64,000 nucleotides of DNA from Pleurocapsa minor HA4230-MV1 (GTDB lineage: Bacteria; Cyanobacteriota; Cyanobacteriia; Cyanobacteriales; Xenococcaceae): contig JAHHHZ010000022.1 in NCBI GenBank assembly GCA_019359095.1, positions 1-64,000 of the forward strand, given 5' to 3'. This document shows positions 9,683 to 17,659 of this stretch, piece by piece. Positions within the stretch are counted from its first letter, which is position 1. Each line of letters starts with the position of its first letter. The notes beneath the pieces are model-generated. The model was not told where the DNA came from, ran no database searches, and saw only the letters and a program-made list of their open reading frames with translations. Position numbers and translations under genes: made by a program.

Positions 9683-10111
9683 ATGAATAATTGGCAAGAC
9701 GAATGGTGGAAACAGATTGAAAAAACCGCAGCAGACATGGAAAAGTTTTTTGCTGAAGCGGGAGAGACTACCGAGTTGTTGGTAGACGAAATGACTGAAA
9801 ATGTTGGTTCTTTTTTAGCACAGTTTTCGGCAGACTGGGCCGAAGAAGTTGAAGACTTTATTCACAACTTTGTGGATGTAATTGTTACCACCAGCGATGA
9901 AATAGATGCCGCTCTCTCGAATGAGTGGGACAATTTTGTGGATGAGGATTTTACCAGTGTTAGCTATCATGCTCCATCTGCTAAAAATAATCCTGCTTGC
10001 GTTAATTGTGCTAACTATCATGGACAAAGTTACAATGGCAATCTTTTAGTTTGTGCCATGCATCCCAATGGTTATGACGATAGCACTTGTCCCGATTGGA
10101 CGCAAGAATAA
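9683..10111 (+). CDS. acidic protein with C-terminal cysteine cluster
   Basis: This 142-residue protein is strongly acidic in its first 90 residues (many Asp and Glu, amphipathic helices rich in Trp and Phe). It ends in a compact Cys/His-rich unit from about residue 105: ACVNCANYHGQ, then LVCAMHPNGYDDSTCPDW. Four cysteines and two histidines in this pattern could bind zinc or an Fe-S cluster. I do not recognise a named family, though the tail looks like a cyanobacterial conserved module. It is paired with the phasin-like gene upstream. A palindromic repeat element begins within a few bases of its stop. Confidence 0.65.
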   Translation: MNNWQDEWWKQIEKTAADMEKFFAEAGETTELLVDEMTENVGSFLAQFSADWAEEVEDFIHNFVDVIVTTSDEIDAALSNEWDNFVDEDFTSVSYHAPSAKNNPACVNCANYHGQSYNGNLLVCAMHPNGYDDSTCPDWTQE

Positions 10112-10118
10112 ACAATGA

Positions 10119-10190
10119 GTCCTAAAGGATTCACTAAAGTACTAGCTTCGCGTCGCCCTAAAGGGTACACCTTCGGATAAGCTTCGCGTC
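10119..10190. mobile_element. 72-bp palindromic element with 7-bp direct repeats
   Basis: A two-part copy of the dispersed element (TCCTAAAGGATTCACT..., then CCCTAAAGGG, then GCTTCGCGTC) is bounded by the 7-bp direct repeat ACAATGA at 10112-10118 and 10191-10197. The perfect repeat fits a target-site duplication. Confidence 0.7.
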
Positions 10191-10342
10191 ACAATGAATA
10201 GTAATTCAGTAATCATTTAAAGCGATCGCACTTAACCAACTAGCAAAATTGATTGCTGTAATCTTTTTTGCATTCCTGTTTACCAATCAAGCATGAGTGA
10301 TTACTATAGTTATTTTATTTGATTTCTGAAGGAATTATTCTG

Positions 10343-10720
10343 ATGGAATATATAGCTTTAGCAGCTCGGATCTGCCTCTGTCTAATTTTTTTTAAAGCGG
10401 GAATTAGCCACATCACAGGTTTTAGTGGGTTAGTAGAAACGATCAGCAGTCAGGGATTACCTTTAGCTAGCCTATTAGCAGCAGGAACAGTATTTTTCCA
10501 ACTATTAGGCTCGGTTTCTTTACTATTAGGTTACAAGACTAATATTGGTGCAATTTTACTGATCATTTTCTTGATACCTGCTACTTTACTATTTCATAAT
10601 CCGATCGCCGATCCCAGTCAAATCAACGACTTTCTTAAAAACATTGGTTTGATTGGTGGATTATTAATGGTTATCTATGCAGGTGCAGGAGCATTGAGTG
10701 TAGATGGTCAAAAAAAGTAA
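10343..10720 (+). CDS. DoxX-family membrane protein
   Basis: This 125-residue protein has four predicted membrane helices, the DoxX/DoxD fold. The first carries RICLCLIFFKAGISHITGF, and the segment FHNPIADPSQINDFLKN precedes the last helix, as in DoxX proteins. The ATG at 10343 follows an AGGA-type ribosome binding site; a TTG at 10319 would add eight residues. The family is often tied to quinone or thiol redox chemistry in membranes. Its last codons are CAA AAA AAG TAA, an A-AAA-AAG slippery heptamer at the stop. The following flavoprotein frame is -1 relative to it, so a DoxX-flavoprotein fusion of about 551 residues may also be made. Confidence 0.88.
   Translation: MEYIALAARICLCLIFFKAGISHITGFSGLVETISSQGLPLASLLAAGTVFFQLLGSVSLLLGYKTNIGAILLIIFLIPATLLFHNPIADPSQINDFLKNIGLIGGLLMVIYAGAGALSVDGQKK
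10711..10720 (+). promoter_or_regulatory. A-AAA-AAG slippery heptamer at stop codon
   Basis: Bases 10711-10717 read A AAA AAG in the DoxX frame and are followed directly by TAA at 10718-10720. This is the classic bacterial -1 frameshift heptamer, as in dnaX. Slipping back one base leads straight into the flavoprotein frame (GTA at 10717). A purine run AGGAG lies about 20 bases upstream, and a weak CCCAA/TTGGG stem could form about 35 bases downstream. An A7 run could equally allow polymerase slippage or reflect a one-base sequencing error. Confidence 0.55.
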
Positions 10721-11997
10721 CAGCGATTGCTAAAGCATCAAAAAAATTACCCAAAGTTGTAGTAATTGGGGCAGGTTTTGCAGGCTTGAGCGCCATCAAA
10801 CACTTATCTGATGCTGAAGCAGAAATACTATTAATCGATCGCCATAATTATCATACTTTTATTCCTCTGCTCTATCAGGTAGCCACAGGTTTTATTGAAC
10901 CCGAACTGATCGCCTATCCTCTACGTACTGCATTACGCAAGATTGATAATGCCGATTTTTTACTGGCACAAGTCCAACAGGTTGATTTGGAAGGTAAAAA
11001 AATTATTACAGATCGGCAAACGATCGCCTACGATTATTTGGCGATCGCTACAGGGAGTCAGGCTAACTTTTTGCAAGTGGCTGGCGCACCACAGCATACT
11101 TTCCCCTTGAGAACTTTAGCCAATGCCGTTGCTCTACGTAACCAGATCCTGAACTGTTTTGAACAGGCTGTAATAGCAAACGATCTTTCTCAACAAGCGC
11201 AATTAATGACCTTCGTTATTGTGGGTGGGGGTGCTACAGGAGTAGAAATGGCGGGTGCGTTGCAAGAATTAATCCAAAATTGCTTGACGAAAGATTATCC
11301 TCAATTAGACAAACGCCAAGCAAAAGTAATCCTCTTACAGTCTGGAGACACTTTACTTAGTACCTATCCAGAACCCTTGTCTAAATATACTTTACGTCAA
11401 TTACGCGATCGCCAGATCAAAGTACATTTCCAGAGTCGAGTCAAAGCAGCTACCGCCAAAGCAGTTATTTTAGAAGATGATACGAGTATTGCTACCTCGA
11501 CGATTATCTGGACAGCAGGATTAGAAGCTAATTTTCCTCAACCTCAATCAAATCTAATTACGGCTAGTAAAAATAAGCTGGAAGTTTTGCCCACTCTTCA
11601 ACTACCAAATCATCCTGATGTCTATGTTGCAGGAGATGCTGCCTATGTCGAACAAAATGGTGAACCTTTAGCGGGAATTGCTCCAGAGGCTCTACAGCTA
11701 GGAGGTGCAATTGCCAAAAACATCAAGCGACAATTAAAAGGGAAAACTCCCCAAGCTTTTAACTACTTTAACAAAGGTCAAGCAGCGATTATTGCTCGTA
11801 ATACAGGAGTAGCTTATTTATTGGGTAAAATTCCCCTGAGTGGCTTCCTAGCTTGGCTGTTGTGGCTTGGCATTCACGTTTACTACTTGCCAGGATTATC
11901 CAACCGCGGCAAACTTCTGGGTGCTTGGTTAAAAGATTATCTCTGGCGCGATCGCTCTATTAAACAGATTTTTACCTTTAATTATCTTAAAAAATAA
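10717..11997 (+). CDS. NDH-2-like NAD(P)H:quinone oxidoreductase
   Basis: This type II NADH-dehydrogenase-like flavoprotein has a first Rossmann motif KVVVIGAGFAGLSAIKHL, a second nucleotide motif FVIVGGGATGVEMAGAL, and the C-terminal FAD motif DVYVAGDAAYVE. The YLPGLSNRGKLLGAWLKDYL end is hydrophobic to amphipathic and suits membrane attachment. It transfers electrons from NAD(P)H to quinone without proton pumping. No ATG, GTG or TTG lies in frame before the first Rossmann motif: the first standard start (TTG 10786) would cut through GxGxxG. The coordinate given is where a -1 slip from the DoxX gene would enter. An ATT at 10726 is the only nearby alternative. Confidence 0.85.
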   Translation, partial: VTAIAKASKKLPKVVVIGAGFAGLSAIKHLSDAEAEILLIDRHNYHTFIPLLYQVATGFIEPELIAYPLRTALRKIDNADFLLAQVQQVDLEGKKIITDRQTIAYDYLAIATGSQANFLQVAGAPQHTFPLRTLANAVALRNQILNCFEQAVIANDLSQQAQLMTFVIVGGGATGVEMAGALQELIQNCLTKDYPQLDKRQAKVILLQSGDTLLSTYPEPLSKYTLRQLRDRQIKVHFQSRVKAATAKAVILEDDTSIATSTIIWTAGLEANFPQPQSNLITASKNKLEVLPTLQLPNHPDVYVAGDAAYVEQNGEPLAGIAPEALQLGGAIAKNIKRQLKGKTPQAFNYFNKGQAAIIARNTGVAYLLGKIPLSGFLAWLLWLGIHVYYLPGLSNRGKLLGAWLKDYLWRDRSIKQIFTFNYLKK

Positions 11998-12039
11998 CTT
12001 CTGGGTAGTTGGTCAATTAATTTTTTAAGTTTAAATCTC

Positions 12040-12129
12040 GCGCCCTAAAGCATACCGCAAGGGTACTAACTCCGTGTCGCCCTTATGCGAAGCGGTACCC
12101 TTTAGGGTTAGGGAATCCTTTAGGACTCA
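12040..12129. repeat. compound palindromic element
   Basis: The compound copy contains CGCGCCCTAAAGCATACCGC, CCTTATGCGAAGCGGTACC, CCCTTTAGGG and TCCTTTAGGA in turn, forming several nested inverted repeats. It lies between the NDH-2-like gene and the reductase gene. No exact flanking direct repeat is visible. Confidence 0.65.
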
Positions 12130-12211
12130 TTGAACAAAGTTGACTGATTTGTTTTGCTTGCTTTAATCTGTTAAAGGTTTGACAACAATCTTGAGACAGG
12201 TATTACTTGGT

Positions 12212-13342
12212 ATGTTTAACTGTATTATTGTAGGTGCTGGCCCTGCTGGTAGTAGTGCTGCTTATCATTTGGCAAAGCAAGGTCACTCGGTTTTGGTATT
12301 AGAAAAAGCAAATTTTCCCCGTGATAAATCTTGCGGTGGTGGGGTTTCTCCTGCGATCGCTCAATGGTTTGATTTTGATTTTTCTCCTGTAGTGCAGAAT
12401 CAGGTTTCTCAAGTTAAATATACTTTTAAAATGGGCGATCCTGCGGAAGTGGAGTTACAGGGAGTGACTCCAATGTGGATGGTGCAGCGGGGTCAGTTTG
12501 ATAACTTTTTAATGGAACAGGCAACAGGAAAAGGTGCGGAGTTTAAAAGCGGTGTAGAAGTTACGGGGGTAAGCCTACAGGGTGAAACTTGGCAGGTGCA
12601 AACTAATCATGGAATATTTGAGGGGAAGTATTTAATTGCAGCAGATGGAGCTAATAGTAACGTCGCCAGATTTTTAGGTATGGATGCCACGCCAACTGTT
12701 GCAGCAGCAAGTTTACAAGTACCTGGAGATGTTAGCGATCGCCATAAGATGACAGCGTTTTTTGACTTTGGCTCGTTGAAAAATGGTTTTATGTGGTGTT
12801 TTCCTAAAGCAGACGGTTATTCTTTTAGTGCTGCTTATGTGCGTGACTCTAAAGGTAAGCCTGATGAATTGAAAAAACAGCTAACTAAATACGCAGAATT
12901 GTTTAATCTAGATGCTAGTCGTGGAGAATATAAAGAGCATCCTTTAAACTTATGGCAGAAAGACCGTGCTTTACACAGCGATCGCGCTTTATTAGTCGGC
13001 GAAGCAGCAGGAATGGTCGATCCTTTAATTGGAGAAGGAATTCGTCCCGCTATGTTTACCGGAGTTAAAGCGGCAGATGCGATTATGGCTGCGCTACAAG
13101 GTGATGTTAATGCTCTAGCAAGCTATACAGAGTCCGTCAATCAAGAATGGGGTGCGAACTTGGCTAAAGCCGACTTTCTGGCTGGATTGTTCTTTAAAGC
13201 GCCTAAAATCGCCTATAAAATGGGAGTTAAACGCCCTGCTGCGGGTCAGTTGATGGGAAAAATTCTCTGTGGCGAATTGAGTTATTCACAAGTGGCAGAA
13301 AAAGCGACACAGAAGTTGAAGTTTATCCCTGGAATAGGCTAA
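12212..13342 (+). CDS. geranylgeranyl-reductase-family FAD protein
   Basis: From the ATG at 12212 this is a 376-residue flavoprotein starting MFNCIIVGAGPAGSSAAYHL, with the N-terminal FAD motif. It continues with FPRDKSCGGGVSP at about residues 43-55 and the second FAD motif RALLVGEAAGMVDPLIGEGI. This pattern defines the geranylgeranyl reductase family (prenyl or isoprenoid double-bond reductases related to ChlP). The motifs differ from ChlP itself, so the substrate may be another isoprenoid. A TTG at 12179 would add 11 residues before the Rossmann strand, which is less likely. Confidence 0.85.
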   Translation: MFNCIIVGAGPAGSSAAYHLAKQGHSVLVLEKANFPRDKSCGGGVSPAIAQWFDFDFSPVVQNQVSQVKYTFKMGDPAEVELQGVTPMWMVQRGQFDNFLMEQATGKGAEFKSGVEVTGVSLQGETWQVQTNHGIFEGKYLIAADGANSNVARFLGMDATPTVAAASLQVPGDVSDRHKMTAFFDFGSLKNGFMWCFPKADGYSFSAAYVRDSKGKPDELKKQLTKYAELFNLDASRGEYKEHPLNLWQKDRALHSDRALLVGEAAGMVDPLIGEGIRPAMFTGVKAADAIMAALQGDVNALASYTESVNQEWGANLAKADFLAGLFFKAPKIAYKMGVKRPAAGQLMGKILCGELSYSQVAEKATQKLKFIPGIG

Positions 13343-13381
13343 TTAGATGAAATCTACAAATGTTTGCTACAAATGGAAAAC

Positions 13382-13445
13382 TTGGGGACTTGGGGACTTG
13401 CCCTAAAGGACTAGCTTCGCGTCGGGGACTTAGGGACTTGGGGAT
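13382..13445. repeat. GGGACTT array interrupted by a 24-bp palindromic element
   Basis: Units of about 7-8 bp (TGGGGACT type) run on both sides of GCCCTAAAGGACTAGCTTCG plus CGTC (13400-13423). The 8-bp sequence GGGGACTT stands immediately left (13392-13399) and right (13424-13431) of this insert. The arrangement repeats at 51763-51850 with a related unit. Confidence 0.75.
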
Positions 13446-13509
13446 TATATATCTGTATCATTCTTATTTGTATTTCATATTAATTACCAAACAGCTTAGT
13501 TATATTAGG

Positions 13510-14376
13510 TTAGAGTCCTAAATACTCTTTTAAAGAATCACGCATCACATCGACGGGGACTGGTTGCTGAAGCCAGATTTGCAGAGCAGCTACTCCCTGT
13601 TGCAGGAGCATTTCCAAGCCATCGATCGCCGTTGCACCTTGAGCCTGAGCTAACTTAAGAAACTGGGTTGGATTGGGGGTATAAATAAGATCGTAGGCGA
13701 TCGCATTTGGTTTGAGTTTTTGCATTAAGTTCTCCTCGACAGGAGAAGCATCGACATGAGGGGACATGCCTACGGGGGTGGTATTAACCAGTAAGTCAGC
13801 AGCAGGAATCAGGCTACTTAAGTTATTCCAGTGATGAATTTTGAGTAACGAGATGATCTTAGGTGCGTGATGCCAGCTTTGGTAAAATCGCGCTAATCGA
13901 TCGGGGTTGCGTCCAACAACATGAATTTCTGGACAGCCTAAGTTAGTCAAGCCTGCAATTACAGCTCTAGCTGCACCGCCGTTACCGAGAATTACAGGAG
14001 TTGTTTTGCTCCAGTCACGAATTGCTTTTAAGGGTGCTATAAAACCCTCCGCATCTGTGTTTGTGCCTTTCCAACCTGATGCAGTACGCCAGACTGTATT
14101 TACCGCGCCAATATTAGCTGCATCATCAGAGATTTCTGTCAGCAACGGGATGATTGCTTGTTTGTGGGGAATGGTAATGCTAAATCCGACTAAATCGAAG
14201 GCGCTAAAACCTGCCAGTGCTGTGGCTAAATCTCCTGGTTTTACAGGGAAAGGGACGTAGATATAGTCTAGTCCTAAATTGGCGATCGCTGCATTATGCA
14301 TTACAGGAGACAGGGAATGTTCCACAGGATCGCCAATAATACCCAGCAGTTTAGTTTTGCCTGTAATTTGCTGCAT
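13510..14376 (-). CDS. aroE: shikimate dehydrogenase
   Basis: AroE reduces 3-dehydroshikimate to shikimate with NADPH in aromatic amino acid synthesis. At 288 residues it has the usual length. Visible motifs are the shikimate-binding region GDPVEHSLSPVMHNAAI (16-32), the conserved Lys in FSITIPHKQ, NTDAEGF, the NADP motif ILGNGGAARAV, NTTPVGMSP and the C-terminal DGLEMLLQQG. The ATG at 14374-14376 is followed by the expected MQQITGKTKLLGIIGDP. The 134-bp inverted-repeat element lies 34 bp upstream of the start and may touch its promoter. No operon partner is apparent. Confidence 0.95.
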   Translation of the reverse strand: MQQITGKTKLLGIIGDPVEHSLSPVMHNAAIANLGLDYIYVPFPVKPGDLATALAGFSAFDLVGFSITIPHKQAIIPLLTEISDDAANIGAVNTVWRTASGWKGTNTDAEGFIAPLKAIRDWSKTTPVILGNGGAARAVIAGLTNLGCPEIHVVGRNPDRLARFYQSWHHAPKIISLLKIHHWNNLSSLIPAADLLVNTTPVGMSPHVDASPVEENLMQKLKPNAIAYDLIYTPNPTQFLKLAQAQGATAIDGLEMLLQQGVAALQIWLQQPVPVDVMRDSLKEYLGL

Positions 14377-14410
14377 GATGCTGACCTTTGATTCAATGGT
14401 AGAGAGCTTA

Positions 14411-14544
14411 TATAGCCGTACAAAGTTAGATTATGACATTAATAGTAATCGGCTCGTAAGTAGGAAGTAAGAAATAGGAAATAGGAAATAGGAAATAGGA
14501 AATAGTATTTCAAAGATGTCCTAACGTTTTTACGTAGAGCTATA
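14411..14544 (+). mobile_element. 134-bp MITE-like inverted-repeat element, copy 2
   Basis: It begins TATAGCCGTACAAAG and ends TACGTAGAGCTATA, with the shared inner blocks ATCGGCTCGTA and GTCCTAACG seen in copies 1 and 3. The central heptamer array is different, however: several (T)AGGAAA units replace TAGGTAG. It lies upstream of aroE. Confidence 0.7.
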
Positions 14545-14598
14545 TCTTATTAAACCCTAATTCAACAACTGCTTCTAACTCTAAACTCTTAAAGCCTA

Positions 14599-15633
14599 CT
14601 ATTGCTTTTTTAATTCTTGATACATTTTATACATTTCAGGTAATCGCTTATACATGACAAATAGTTTACGATACAGCCGACTAGGGATATGAGGCATACC
14701 TGAAACCATCTCTCCCGCTGCTACATTGCCAGTAATACCTGTCTGTCCTGTGGCAATTACGCGATCGCCTACTGTTACCTGATTGGCAACACCAACTTGT
14801 CCTCCAAGCATGACTCCATTGCCAATAATTGCTCCCCCAGCTAATCCTACTTGAGAAGCCATGGCACAATTCTGTCCGATCTGACAGCCATGACCAATCT
14901 GCACTAAATTATCAAGTTTAGTATTGCGTCCAATGCGAGTTTCTCCCACCGCAGGGCGATCTACGGCACTGTTACAGCCAATTTCTACACCATCTTCTAA
15001 TACGGTAGAGCCTGACTGTTCCATTTTGTACCAGCCTGTTGCGGTTGGCACAAAGCCAAAGCCTTCTGAGCCGATTACCGCGCCACTATGGATGACACAG
15101 CCAGCGCCGATTTGAGTCCGTTCATGAATGGTACAGTTGGCATGGAGAATAGTATCGTTACCAATAGTCACATCAGGATAAATAACTACGTTAGGATGAA
15201 TTATCACGCGATCGCCAATCGTTACACCCTTCTGAATGACTACATTTGCGCCAATATAAACATCTTGCCCCACAGTAGTATCAAGCTCAATAACTGCACT
15301 AGAATGAATGCCTGGCGTTGGTTTGAAAGGCTGATAAAAAAGAGCGATCGCCTGGGCAAATAATAATCTGGGGTCAGAAGTAGCAATCCAAGCAATATTT
15401 CTGTCTGAGGCTTGGATTTGTAGAGTTTCATCTAAAGGCAAGATTAGAGCGATCGCTTGCGTCGTCGCCACCATGGCTGCAAACTTTCCGCCTTCAACGT
15501 AGCTTAATGAGCTACCATCTGCCCGATCAATTGCAGCTACTCCTTGTAATTCAGGATTCAAATTTTGCTGTTGATCGAAGCTGTTATGATTAGCTGCTGT
15601 ACCAAGTTTGCTGACAAGTTCTTGAAACTTCAT
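14599..15633 (-). CDS. lpxD: UDP-3-O-acylglucosamine N-acyltransferase
   Basis: LpxD adds the N-linked acyl chain in lipid A synthesis, from acyl-ACP. The 344-residue protein has the uridine-binding N-terminal domain (about residues 1-105; AIALFYQPF, PGIHSSAVI). A left-handed beta-helix of hexapeptide repeats (IGxx type) then runs from about 110 to 300, with the HANCTIHERTQIGAGCVIHS and IGSEGFGF segments typical of LpxD. A C-terminal helical part (YRKLFVMYKRLPEMYKMYQEL) follows. No lpxA or fabZ neighbour is present, unlike many bacteria. The assignment is firm. Confidence 0.93.
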   Translation of the reverse strand: MKFQELVSKLGTAANHNSFDQQQNLNPELQGVAAIDRADGSSLSYVEGGKFAAMVATTQAIALILPLDETLQIQASDRNIAWIATSDPRLLFAQAIALFYQPFKPTPGIHSSAVIELDTTVGQDVYIGANVVIQKGVTIGDRVIIHPNVVIYPDVTIGNDTILHANCTIHERTQIGAGCVIHSGAVIGSEGFGFVPTATGWYKMEQSGSTVLEDGVEIGCNSAVDRPAVGETRIGRNTKLDNLVQIGHGCQIGQNCAMASQVGLAGGAIIGNGVMLGGQVGVANQVTVGDRVIATGQTGITGNVAAGEMVSGMPHIPSRLYRKLFVMYKRLPEMYKMYQELKKQ

Positions 15634-15713
15634 GGCAGGGGATGATTTAGATGAACAAAGGCAAGAATTATTCTAAGCCATTATCAATGAGCAGTAATTA
15701 CTAATTACTAAGA

Positions 15714-15760
15714 TGCAAAATCTAGGCGACGCTAAAAATTCTTTGATGCCAAGAAGCGAT
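15714..15760. repeat. decayed copy of the gdhA 5' end
   Basis: Sequence around 15714-15760 (GATGCAAAATCTAGGCGACG, then CTAAAAATTCTTT and GATGCCA) closely resembles the start of the glutamate dehydrogenase gene at 17659-17708. It aligns over roughly 35-45 bp with a gap and few mismatches. It lies just before the two genes at 15873 and 16574, so the 1.9-kb segment between the copies may mark a local duplication or insertion. Confidence 0.5.
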
Positions 15761-15872
15761 CGCTATTAATTTTTTAAAGCCTTTTTTTAATCCGCAAAAG
15801 TAACTAGTTAATCTTTTCTTTGAATAGGGAATTCTCAGTTATAAGAAAAAATTTTAACTGAAAGTTTGATTT

Positions 15873-16520
15873 ATGACACAAGAACAAATATCTCAATATT
15901 CCTATACGCTTGAAACTAGCCCTAAATTTCCAGCTACTTTGTTTAGGTTTCAAGAATATAACATGACAAAAATCATAGCTTTGGGTTTGTTGTTATTTAC
16001 TTCTATATATACCTGTTTTAGTTGTCTTGCATTTTTAAAAAGCAACTATACGGATCGTTTAGCACCAATTCAATTACGTGAATGGTATTCTCCTATTTCT
16101 GCTTTTTTTGAGGCTTTTTATGCAATTTTTTCCAATCTATTTAGTATTTTTCACTTTGCTTTACTCTTAACTCCATTAGGAGTATCCATGCTGATAGCCT
16201 GGTTAGTTTTCGAGCCGAGAGAAGTAAGCAAATTCGTTCTCGGACTTATTCTAATTATTTTGGGAATTTTAGGAATTTTAAATCCAGCAGATGCAATTCC
16301 CGATTTTCTACCATTAATAGGAAATTTCGATGATGCCTTTAGCGGAGGAGGAATAGGTATAGGATCATGGCTCTTATCTATAGCAGCAAAACGCAAGGAA
16401 AATGATGACAAAATCACTAAGCAGCTAAAAGAGGGCAAAATCGATCAAACAGAAGGGCTTAACTTACTATTAGCCGATAAAGGAATTTCAATCAAAGAAT
16501 TAAAAGCAGCTAGCCAGTAA
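15873..16520 (+). CDS. membrane protein with DUF1232/YkvA-like motif
   Basis: This 215-residue protein has hydrophobic segments at about residues 30-52, 75-112 and 116-134. It carries the motif NPADAIPDFLPLIGNFDDAF near residues 136-155, very like the DxIPDxxP..G..DD signature of YkvA/DUF1232 proteins. The following segment (GGIGIGSWLLSIAAKRKE) may insert in the membrane, and a short cytoplasmic helical tail (KEGKIDQTEGLNLLLADKG) resembles SHOCT-type ends. The function is unknown. It is 53 bp upstream of the pentapeptide-repeat gene and could share its transcript. Confidence 0.65.
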   Translation: MTQEQISQYSYTLETSPKFPATLFRFQEYNMTKIIALGLLLFTSIYTCFSCLAFLKSNYTDRLAPIQLREWYSPISAFFEAFYAIFSNLFSIFHFALLLTPLGVSMLIAWLVFEPREVSKFVLGLILIILGILGILNPADAIPDFLPLIGNFDDAFSGGGIGIGSWLLSIAAKRKENDDKITKQLKEGKIDQTEGLNLLLADKGISIKELKAASQ

Positions 16521-16573
16521 CAACAACTAATCATAAATTTTCTAACTATATAATGTATGACTTAGGAGATAAG

Positions 16574-17554
16574 ATGCAGTCCTCAATTATCAGATTTATA
16601 TTACTTTTACTTGCAGTACCGATAATTTTATTAGGCTTGACAAATCCAGTGTATGCTTTTGTAAAAGATGATGTTTATAACCTTATCGAAACACAAAAAT
16701 GTGTTGGCTGCGACCTTTCTTCCTATCAAAAACTCAGTACTGAAAAAATAGGTTTAAATGATGCTAATCTTCAAAACTCCCATTGTGAAAGAACTAATTT
16801 TAGTGGGCTAGATCTTAATGGAGTTAATTTAAGTAATGCTAAATTAATTGAGGCTAATCTTTCCAAAGTAACAGCCTATGGTATTAACCTCAAACAAGCT
16901 CAATTGAATAATGCAGATCTTAGTGGTGCTAATCTTAATCAAGGAAACTTAACTAATGCCGATCTATCTCATGCCGATCTTAGGAAGGCTAAACTCTATC
17001 AAGCTAAGCTTAACAATGCTAATCTCAATGGAGCTAATCTAGGTCAGGCTTATTTAAGAGAGGCAAATCTGTATAATGCCAATTTAATCTCCGCTAACTT
17101 AAGTGGTGCCTTTCTCAATAGCGAAAACGATCGCCAAAAAACCGATCTCCGCCACGCAAATCTTCAAGAAGCTATCTTCACAGAAGCTAATTTAACCAAT
17201 ACAGATTTAAGTAAATCTATTCTAATTCATGCCAATCTAAGCAAAGCTAATTTAAGTTTAGCTAAATTGAATGATACTGATTTAGATAGGGCTGATTTGA
17301 GTAATAGTATTTTAAAACAAGCTGATTTAAGAAAAGCTATTTTGAGCAACGTCGTCTTAGTTAATGCCGATCTGAGTAATGCAGATTTAAGAGAGGCAAA
17401 CTTAATAGGGGCTAATATCGAAGGTGCAAATTTTAGCAATACTAATTTGGCAGGGGCGATTTTACCAGATGGTTCGACTTATAAATCTGATTCAGATGAT
17501 GTTAACTGGATAGAAGAAATTAAGGAAAAATTTCAACAACAGATACTACACTAA
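16574..17554 (+). CDS. secreted pentapeptide-repeat protein
   Basis: The ATG at 16574 follows a good TAGGAG ribosome binding site, so it is preferred over an ATG at 16553. The 326-residue protein begins with a signal peptide (SSIIRFILLLLAVPIILLGL, cleavage probably near VYAF). Next is a short CVGCDLSSYQ segment typical of cyanobacterial lumenal pentapeptide proteins. More than 40 A(D/N)Lxx repeats follow, running from about residue 55 to 305 and predicted to form a right-handed quadrilateral beta-helix. Likely periplasmic or thylakoid-lumenal; its role is unknown. Confidence 0.85.
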   Translation: MQSSIIRFILLLLAVPIILLGLTNPVYAFVKDDVYNLIETQKCVGCDLSSYQKLSTEKIGLNDANLQNSHCERTNFSGLDLNGVNLSNAKLIEANLSKVTAYGINLKQAQLNNADLSGANLNQGNLTNADLSHADLRKAKLYQAKLNNANLNGANLGQAYLREANLYNANLISANLSGAFLNSENDRQKTDLRHANLQEAIFTEANLTNTDLSKSILIHANLSKANLSLAKLNDTDLDRADLSNSILKQADLRKAILSNVVLVNADLSNADLREANLIGANIEGANFSNTNLAGAILPDGSTYKSDSDDVNWIEEIKEKFQQQILH

Positions 17555-17659
17555 TATTATTTATTGTTGAGAAACAAGAAGAAACAACGCTGACTTTTAT
17601 CGTGACTCAGGCTTACTGGTAAGTTGGGAAAAGATTACCGATCGTGATAAAAAATAGTG

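Noticed and set aside
14681-14869. 62-residue minus-strand ORF within lpxD
   Set aside because: Alternate-frame shadow of the hexapeptide repeats of lpxD.
17227-17439. 70-residue minus-strand ORF within the pentapeptide gene
   Set aside because: Repetitive antisense product of the pentapeptide repeats.
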